Positions 1 to 4,919 of a stretch of 5,894 nucleotides of DNA are shown here, piece after piece. The stretch's first letter is position 1. Each line of letters opens with the position of its first letter. Under the pieces are notes generated by a model. The model did no database searches. It was given only the letters and a program-made list of their open reading frames with translations, and was not told where the DNA came from. Origin of the DNA: Armatimonadota bacterium (lineage in GTDB: Bacteria; Sysuimicrobiota; Sysuimicrobiia; Sysuimicrobiales; VGFF01); the NCBI GenBank assembly GCA_016868955.1, contig VGFF01000123.1:1-5894 (forward strand), read 5' to 3'. The translations under genes and the position numbers were made by a program.

Positions 1-843
1 ATGGTCGGTCCGTCCTTCCAGATCGTCGCGCATCTGCGCGACGGTGTCGTAGCGGCTCCCGACCAGCTTGGAGATCGCGCGCAGGATGATGCCTTCCAAA
101 CGCGGCGGGAGGGTGGGCGCGAGCTTGCGCGGCGCGATCGGTTGATCCTGTATGTGCTTGAGCGCGACGGCGATCGGCGTCTCGCCCTCGAACGGCAAGC
201 GCCCGGTGACCATCTCGTACAAGACGATGCCCAGCGAGTACAAGTCGGACGACGAACCGACCGGTTCGCCCTTCGCTTGCTCCGGCGAGAGATAGTGAAC
301 CGAGCCGAGGACAGTCCCGGTTTCCGTGATCGAGGCCGACGACGCCGCGCGCGCGATGCCGAAGTCCGTGACCTTGACCCCTTCGGGGTCGACGGGACCC
401 GCCTCGCCGCCGGCAATGAGGATGTTCTGGGGCTTGATGTCGCGGTGGATGATGCCCTGCCGGTGCGCGTGGTCGAGCGCCGCGCAGACGCGCGACGCGA
501 TCGCCGCCGCGGCCGCGCCGTCCAGTGGCCCCTGCTGACGAAGGACCTGCTTGAGGTCGCGGCCCTCGATGAACTCCATGACGATGTAGTGCACCGACCG
601 GTCGACGCCGTTGCCGAGGACGCGCACCATGTTGGGGTGGGAGAGCACGGAGACCTGGCGCGCCTCGCGCTGGAATCGCTCGACGAAATCGCGGTCGTGG
701 GCGTACTGATCGCGCAGCGCCTTGACGGCGACGATCGTCCCCTCGGGCAGTTGGCGGGCGCGATAGACGGTCGCCATGCCGCCCTGCCCGACCGTTTCGA
801 CGATCTCGTACTTGCCGCTGAGGACGACGCCGGGCTGAAGCAT
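1..843 (-). CDS. Serine/threonine protein kinase, PrkC/PknB type (5' part, cut by window edge)
   Basis: This frame is open from an ATG at 843 to the window edge, giving 281 residues with no stop, so the C-terminus is missing. It is a Hanks-type kinase that transfers the ATP gamma-phosphate to Ser/Thr. Visible in order: glycine loop GQGGMATVY (19-27), ATP-binding Lys41, helix-C Glu60 in FQREA, catalytic loop HRDIKPQN (133-140, base Asp135), DFG (160-162), activation segment with Thr173, Thr175 and Thr177 as likely autophosphorylation sites, SPE (186-188) replacing APE, and Asp200 of subdomain IX. The catalytic domain is essentially complete. Family members usually continue into a membrane segment and often PASTA repeats, which would lie outside. 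About 13 residues (142-154) separate the catalytic loop from the strand before DFG, longer than usual. No good Shine-Dalgarno precedes the ATG, and no other in-frame start lies between it and rlmN. It follows rlmN by 31 bases. B. subtilis PrkC occupies the same locus, after the phosphatase PrpC, which is absent here. The kinase call is firm; whether it is a PASTA kinase is inferred from position. Confidence 0.95.
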   Translation of the reverse strand, partial: MLQPGVVLSGKYEIVETVGQGGMATVYRARQLPEGTIVAVKALRDQYAHDRDFVERFQREARQVSVLSHPNMVRVLGNGVDRSVHYIVMEFIEGRDLKQVLRQQGPLDGAAAAAIASRVCAALDHAHRQGIIHRDIKPQNILIAGGEAGPVDPEGVKVTDFGIARAASSASITETGTVLGSVHYLSPEQAKGEPVGSSSDLYSLGIVLYEMVTGRLPFEGETPIAVALKHIQDQPIAPRKLAPTLPPRLEGIILRAISKLVGSRYDTVAQMRDDLEGRTDH

Positions 844-874
844 CCGAACGGTATTGTTCGCGAACGATCGCGCG

Positions 875-1996
875 CTACCCTACGGCGGGCGCGATCCGAC
901 GAGGACGAATCCCGGGCGTCTGCGCCCGGCGGAGTTGACCGCACGCCGCCATGATCTCCACGCCGCGCTCGAGGCGCACCGTCGTGGCGACCCCGTAGCC
1001 GCCGACCGTGCGCGCGAACCGCGAGATCGCGCTCGCGGACGGTCGCCGGTGCGGCATGCCCGGCACCGGATTCCAGGGGATCAGATTCACGTGGCCCAAC
1101 AACCCGCGCAACCGCGCGCCGAGGGCGCGGGCGTCGTCTGCGCCGTCATTCTCCCCGGCCAGGAGCACGTACTCGAACGTCAGGCGCCGGCGCGTCGCGT
1201 CCCCGTATCGCCGGCAAGCAGCGAGGAGGACATCGAGCGGGAACTGCCGGTTGATCGGCACGAGCCGAGACCGCACCGCATCGGTCGCCGCGTGCAGTGA
1301 CACGGCCAGCGTGATCGGCAAACGCTCCCCGGCCAGCCGATCGATCTGCGGCGCCAATCCGACCGTGGAAACGGTCAGGTGGCGGGCGCTCAACCGGAGC
1401 CCGTACGGAGCCGCCAAGAGACGCACCGCGCGCACCGTCGCGTCATAGTTCGCGAGCGGCTCGCCCATGCCCATGAACACGACGTGGTTGACCCGCTCTC
1501 CGAGATCGCGCTGGACGGCGTGCACTTGGTCGACGATCTCAGCTGCGGTGAGATTGCGCGTCAACCCGGCGAGACCGGTGGCGCAAAACGAGCAGGCCAT
1601 GGCGCAGCCCACCTGAGTCGACACGCAGACGCTGCGGCGCCCATCGTCATATCGCATGAAGACGCTTTCGACCGTGCTGCCGTCGGCGCACGCGAGCAGA
1701 TACTTGATCGTGTCGCCGCCATCGGCTTCGGCGCGATGGGCGACATGAAGGCTCGTGATCGCCGCCTGGGACGCCAGACGCGCGCGCAACGCCTCGGGGA
1801 GATCGGTCATGCGCTCCACGGAGCCGACGCCGCGCGCGTGAACCCAGGCAGCGAGCTGACGGCCGCGATAGACCGGCTCGCCGTGCGCGACCGCGAACGC
1901 CCCCAACTCCGGCAGCGTCATGCCGCGGAGATCGGGCAGGGGTTGCGGCGCCGCATTCCCCGGCGCGGTCCTCGAACTCATGAAGTTCATGTCCAT
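875..1996 (-). CDS. rlmN: Dual-specificity 23S rRNA (adenine-2503-C2)/tRNA (adenine-37-C2) methyltransferase RlmN
   Basis: A cytoplasmic radical-SAM enzyme that methylates C2 of A2503 in the peptidyl-transferase centre of 23S rRNA and, in characterised members, A37 of some tRNAs. The 373-residue product is a normal family length. Residues about 22-100 form the N-terminal accessory domain. The radical-SAM cluster motif CAMACSFC supplies Cys131, Cys135 and Cys138, preceded by CVSTQVG. GMGEPL (176-181) is the SAM-binding GGE-like motif, SLHA is at 233-236, and NLIPWNP (304-310) is typical of the family. Cys352 in EIMAACGQL is the position that carries the transient methyl in RlmN. All catalytic cysteines are present, so the enzyme should be active. 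NLIPWNP and chromosomal context favour RlmN over the resistance enzyme Cfr. The start is uncertain: ATGs occur at 1996, 1990 and 1981. A GGGGA element lies 3 bases before the first and 9 before the second, so the protein may begin at 1990. It is 64 bases downstream of rsmB. Confidence 0.97.
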   Translation of the reverse strand: MDMNFMSSRTAPGNAAPQPLPDLRGMTLPELGAFAVAHGEPVYRGRQLAAWVHARGVGSVERMTDLPEALRARLASQAAITSLHVAHRAEADGGDTIKYLLACADGSTVESVFMRYDDGRRSVCVSTQVGCAMACSFCATGLAGLTRNLTAAEIVDQVHAVQRDLGERVNHVVFMGMGEPLANYDATVRAVRLLAAPYGLRLSARHLTVSTVGLAPQIDRLAGERLPITLAVSLHAATDAVRSRLVPINRQFPLDVLLAACRRYGDATRRRLTFEYVLLAGENDGADDARALGARLRGLLGHVNLIPWNPVPGMPHRRPSASAISRFARTVGGYGVATTVRLERGVEIMAACGQLRRAQTPGIRPRRIAPAVG

Positions 1997-1999
1997 CCG

Positions 2000-2004
2000 T
2001 CCCC
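2000..2004 (-). promoter_or_regulatory. Probable ribosome binding site of rlmN
   Basis: On the minus strand this reads GGGGA, a partial Shine-Dalgarno match. It sits 9 bases before the ATG at 1990 but only 3 before the ATG at 1996, which favours the second ATG as the true rlmN start. A GAGG a little further upstream (near 2012-2015) is too far from the 1996 ATG to be optimal. Evidence is spacing and sequence only. Confidence 0.4.
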
Positions 2005-2013
2005 GTAGCCGCC

Positions 2014-2042
2014 TCGTCTGTCATTCGCTGTCTTTCGCTGTC
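2014..2042 (-). repeat. Three imperfect 10-base tandem units in the rsmB-rlmN gap
   Basis: Read on the minus strand, GACAGCGAA occurs at 2042-2034 and again at 2032-2024, and GACAGACGA follows at 2022-2014, all spaced exactly 10 bases apart. A related CGATAG lies just before the first copy. The block fills about half of the 64-base gap between the rsmB stop and the rlmN start, the longest non-coding stretch in the window. It is purine-rich and more AT-rich than the flanking genes, so the mRNA leader of rlmN here is probably little structured. A simple slippage duplication is the plainest origin. No hairpin followed by a T run was seen, so there is no sign of an intrinsic terminator here. Confidence 0.6.
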
Positions 2043-2060
2043 GCTATCGTTTTCCCTCAT

Positions 2061-3422
2061 CTAGGGCGGGCATCGCATCCGCGCGACGAAAAACCCGTCC
2101 GTGTCATGGCGATGGGGCAGCAGCAGAAGCGTTCCGTGCGGCGCGGCCAGGACGCCGCCGCGCCAGGGAATCTCGAACGGATCCGGCAGGAAGCCGGATT
2201 CCCGCAGGAACCATTGTACGATCTCGGGCCCTTCCTCCGGCTCCGTCGAGCAGACACCGTAAGTGAGCCGGCCGCCGGGTCGCAACGCACGCGCCGCGCC
2301 GGCGATGAGCGTCCGTTGCGCGGCGGCCGCGCGGGCCGGGCCGTTCGAGGCGACGCGCCAGCGGATCTCGGGCCGGCGCCGGATCACGCCCAGCCCCGTG
2401 CAGGGCGCGTCGACGAGGACGCGATCGGCGCGACCGAGGAGGTCGTCCGGCAAGGCTGCGGCGTCGGCGCTTAGTACCTCGACCGCGCGCGCCCCCATCC
2501 GGTCCGCAAGCGCGGCGATCCGACGCGTCTTTTCAGTAGACGGATCGACCGCGATGAGGCGCCCACGATCGCCCACCAACGCGGCCAGGTGGGTGGTCTT
2601 ACCGCCGGGTGCGGCGCAGGCATCGACGATCGTCTCTCCGGGCTCGGCGCCGACGGCGTAGGCGACCGCCATCGAGCCTTCATCCTGAGCGTGCAGCCAC
2701 CCTCGCTCGACGAACGCGAGCCGATCGGGCAGCGCGCCGCCGCGCAATCGCCGCGAATCAGGGAAAGCGCCCCGCTCGACGGTGATGCCTTCCGCTTCGA
2801 GCCGTCGCTCAATGTATGCGGGAGCCTCCCCGGCGTCAACGCCATCGGGCAGGCGCAGCGGGTTGATCCGAACGGTCACGGGAGCCGGCGTGTTGTTCGC
2901 GCGACAGAGGGCGCGGGTCTCGATCTCGCCCCAGCGCGCGATCCAGCGCTCGAGGAGCCATCGCGGGTGACTCTCGGCAACCGCGATCGCGTCGAGCGGA
3001 TCTGCCGGCGGCGGCGCTTCCCGCGCGTCGGCGATACGGCGCAGAACCGCATTGACGAGAGCCGCGGTGCCGGCATGGCCGACCTGCTTCGCCAACGTCA
3101 CGGACTCGTGCACCGCCGAGCGCGCCGGGATGCGATCGAGGAACAGAAGCTGGTAGGCGCCGAGCCGCAGGATTTGTCGGATGCGAGACGGCAGCTTCGA
3201 CAGCGGTGACCGCAATCGGGCCGCGATCGTGTGATCGAGCCGGCCGCGCCATCGCAGCGTGCCCAGCGTCAGCTCCGTCGCGAGCGCGGCGTCGGCGGCT
3301 GACAGCCCCGCGTCTTCGATGCTTCGCAGCAGCAGGATGTTCGCGAACGCGCCGCCCGACTCGACGCGATGCAGGACGTCGAGCGCGATGCCGCGCGCCG
3401 TGGCGCCCGGGGAACGGCTCAC
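2061..3422 (-). CDS. rsmB: 16S rRNA (cytosine-967-C5)-methyltransferase RsmB (Sun/Fmu)
   Basis: A cytoplasmic SAM-dependent enzyme that makes m5C967 in 16S rRNA (E. coli numbering). Residue numbers here count from the upstream ATG at 3452 (463 residues). An N-terminal NusB-like RNA-binding domain spans about 18-140 (TARGIALDVLHRVE, then the VNAVLRR helix). A linker is followed by a Rossmann methyltransferase domain: motif I DACAAPGGKT (277-286), acidic VDPS (302-305), motif IV DAPCTGLG (348-355, Cys351) and YGVCSTEPEEG (398-408, Cys401). The two cysteines match the release and nucleophile residues of RNA m5C methyltransferases. HDTDGFFVARM near the end is the usual family C-terminus. I chose the GTG at 3422 because it overlaps the fmt stop as GTGA, implying coupled translation, and leaves a standard N-terminus with 453 residues. 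The ATG at 3452 would add ten residues and overlap fmt by 34 bases. Neither start has a strong ribosome binding site. Confidence 0.96.
   Translation of the reverse strand: MSRSPGATARGIALDVLHRVESGGAFANILLLRSIEDAGLSAADAALATELTLGTLRWRGRLDHTIAARLRSPLSKLPSRIRQILRLGAYQLLFLDRIPARSAVHESVTLAKQVGHAGTAALVNAVLRRIADAREAPPPADPLDAIAVAESHPRWLLERWIARWGEIETRALCRANNTPAPVTVRINPLRLPDGVDAGEAPAYIERRLEAEGITVERGAFPDSRRLRGGALPDRLAFVERGWLHAQDEGSMAVAYAVGAEPGETIVDACAAPGGKTTHLAALVGDRGRLIAVDPSTEKTRRIAALADRMGARAVEVLSADAAALPDDLLGRADRVLVDAPCTGLGVIRRRPEIRWRVASNGPARAAAAQRTLIAGAARALRPGGRLTYGVCSTEPEEGPEIVQWFLRESGFLPDPFEIPWRGGVLAAPHGTLLLLPHRHDTDGFFVARMRCPP
3419..3422 (-). other. GTGA stop/start overlap joining fmt to rsmB
   Basis: On the minus strand the four bases GTGA hold both the proposed GTG start of rsmB (3422-3420) and the TGA stop of fmt (3421-3419). 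Such 4-base overlaps are a common signature of termination-reinitiation, where ribosomes finishing one gene start the next. No good Shine-Dalgarno precedes the GTG, which fits coupling. The alternative is an ATG start at 3452, which would make this overlap accidental. Confidence 0.6.
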
Positions 3423-4393
3423 GGGTCCGCGATCGACGCGCCGGGCTTCCATGGGCGGCCGCGCGCGTAATCAGCGGCCGGCATCCGGCGACCGCCGGCC
3501 GGCTGTACCTCGAGGATCTCCAGCGCACCCGATCCCGTCGCCACGGTGATCCCGTCTAGCGAGGCGCGCAAGACGACGCCCGGGGAGGCCGTCGCGCTCG
3601 TCATCGCCGGCGTGTCGGCCGCCTCGGCCGTGGGCGTTGCGGTGTGCGGTTCCAGCGCGCGCGCGCGCCAGACCCGGACCGCGTCGCCCCCGCGCCGAAA
3701 CCAGGCGCCGGGCCAAGGATCCATCGCGCGCACCTGCCGCGCCAGCGCGGCCGCGTCGAGCGTCCAGTTCAGCTCGCCGTCTTCCTTCGCGAGCTTGCCG
3801 AAGTACGACGCTTGCGCTTCGTCCTGCGGGCTGGAAACGAGCGTTCCCGCCGCGAGCGCGTCGAGGACGTCGACGAGCGCCGCCGCGCCTTCGATCGCGA
3901 GTCGCATCTCCAGCGTTCCCGCGGTTTCGTCCGGAGCGATCGGCGAGGACCGCTGCAGCAGGATCTCGCCCGCGTCGAGCGCTTCCGTCTGTCGGATGCT
4001 CGTCACGCCCGTGACCGCGTCCCCGTGCAGGATCGCCTGTTGGATCGGGGAGGCCCCACGGTACCGCGGCAGCAGCGACGGGTGCAAGTTGATGCATCCG
4101 TGACGGGGAAGGCCGAGGAACCAGCGCGGCAGGATCTTGCCGTAGGCGACGGTCGCCGCGACGTCGGCGGCTGCGGATTCCAGGATCGCGCGGACGTCGC
4201 GCAATCGTTCCGGCTGCAGGACGCCCAGGCCGAGCGCGCGGGCGCGCACGGCGACCGGCGGGGATTGCAGGCGGCGGCCGCGGCCCGCGGGCCGATCCGG
4301 CTGCGTGAGGACGAGCGGGATCTCGTGCCGCGCGGCCACAGCCTCCAACGAAGGCAGGGCGAACTCCGGCGAACCGAGGAAGAGAACGCGCAT
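3419..4393 (-). CDS. fmt: Methionyl-tRNA formyltransferase
   Basis: Transfers a formyl group from 10-formyl-tetrahydrofolate to the amino group of Met-tRNAfMet, producing the initiator tRNA of bacterial translation. The product has 324 residues, slightly above the usual 310-315. The N-terminal hydrolase/transferase domain starts with the typical MRVLFLGSPEFALPSLEAV and the QPDRPAGRGR loop (31-40). The catalytic triad is visible as Asn102 and His104 in INLHPSLLPRYRGA and Asp140 in ALDAGEIL. The C-terminal OB-fold domain, which contacts tRNA, begins near 206 (ELNW) and includes MDPWPGAWF (224-232). An Ala/Thr-rich run at about 249-270 looks like a flexible insertion in that domain and explains the extra length. 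The segment before Asp140 reads TSIRQTEALDAG where TIMQMDEGLDTG is common. The ATG lies 2 bases after the def stop with no separate ribosome binding site, so translation is probably coupled to def, whose enzyme removes the same formyl group. Confidence 0.97.
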   Translation of the reverse strand: MRVLFLGSPEFALPSLEAVAARHEIPLVLTQPDRPAGRGRRLQSPPVAVRARALGLGVLQPERLRDVRAILESAAADVAATVAYGKILPRWFLGLPRHGCINLHPSLLPRYRGASPIQQAILHGDAVTGVTSIRQTEALDAGEILLQRSSPIAPDETAGTLEMRLAIEGAAALVDVLDALAAGTLVSSPQDEAQASYFGKLAKEDGELNWTLDAAALARQVRAMDPWPGAWFRRGGDAVRVWRARALEPHTATPTAEAADTPAMTSATASPGVVLRASLDGITVATGSGALEILEVQPAGGRRMPAADYARGRPWKPGASIADP

Positions 4394-4395
4394 GG

Positions 4396-4905
4396 CTATA
4401 CCGCGGCTTCGGTCGCGGCGCTCGCGTCCTCACGTTCGAGATCTTCGATGCGGTGGATCTGGATGGGGTCGTCGACGCGATCCGTCATGAGCACGCCGTC
4501 GAGGTGATCCATTTCGTGTTGAAAGACGCGCGCCAGCCAGCCGTCGGCGTGGACCGTGACCCGTCGCCCGCGGCGGTTGCGTCCCCGCAGGACGACGCGG
4601 GACGCGCGGCGCACGTCGCAGATGAGCCCCGGCAGCGACAGGCACCCTTCCCGCCCCATCTCCTCGCCGCTCATCTCGATCAACTCCGGGTCCGCGAGCT
4701 GGTAGATCTTCTCTTCGTACTCGACGACGAAAATCCGTTTGCCAACGCCGACCTGCGGCGCGGCGAGGCCGACGCCGGAGGCGGCGCGCATCGCCGCCAA
4801 CATCTGGTCCATCAGCGCCGCGATCTCGGCCGTTACCTTTCCCACCGGCTTCGCTCTCCGAGTGAGGACCGACGATTTCGTGTTGTCGAAGAGAACGATT
4901 TTCAT
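4396..4905 (-). CDS. def: Peptide deformylase
   Basis: A metal-dependent hydrolase that removes the N-formyl group from nascent proteins as they leave the ribosome. The 169 residues match the usual size. All three signature motifs are intact: motif I GVGLAAPQ (44-51), motif II EGCLSLPG (86-93) with metal ligand Cys88, and motif III HEMDH (130-134) with ligands His130 and His134 and catalytic Glu131. EGCLS and HEMDH are the forms found in active enzymes. The N-terminus MKIVLFDNTKSSVLTRRAKPV aligns with the start of the family fold, supporting the ATG at 4905. The last ten or so residues (ASAATEAAV) are a low-complexity tail. The gene starts 14 bases after the priA stop. An AAAGG at 4921-4917, partly inside that stop codon, lies 11 bases before the ATG and may serve as ribosome binding site. 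Type 1 or 2 assignment is not attempted. Confidence 0.97.
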   Translation of the reverse strand: MKIVLFDNTKSSVLTRRAKPVGKVTAEIAALMDQMLAAMRAASGVGLAAPQVGVGKRIFVVEYEEKIYQLADPELIEMSGEEMGREGCLSLPGLICDVRRASRVVLRGRNRRGRRVTVHADGWLARVFQHEMDHLDGVLMTDRVDDPIQIHRIEDLEREDASAATEAAV

Positions 4906-4919
4906 CAGGGCCGCTGCCT

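Noticed and set aside
1..954. Open plus-strand frame of 317 codons opposite the kinase
   Set aside because: The minus strand encodes every kinase motif in order. The plus frame is rich in Arg, Asp and Ala with no recognisable domain, as expected for the mirror frame of a GC-biased gene.
1647..2060. Minus-strand frame starting right after the rsmB stop (MRENDSDSERQRM...)
   Set aside because: Its ATG adjoins the rsmB stop, which is tempting for a coupled small gene, but most of it overlaps rlmN in another frame and turns into Arg/Gly-rich shadow sequence.
1997..2060. Intrinsic terminator or internal promoter between rsmB and rlmN
   Set aside because: No stable GC hairpin followed by a T run on the minus strand and no convincing -35/-10 pair. 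The tandem decamers do not form an inverted repeat.
2836..3528. Minus-strand frame of 230 codons overlapping rsmB and fmt
   Set aside because: Arg/Ala/Pro-rich out-of-frame reading of RsmB. The true frame carries the NusB domain.
3644..4507. Open plus-strand frame of 287 codons opposite fmt and def
   Set aside because: It spans the junction of two well-supported genes and its composition is Arg/Asp-rich shadow sequence.
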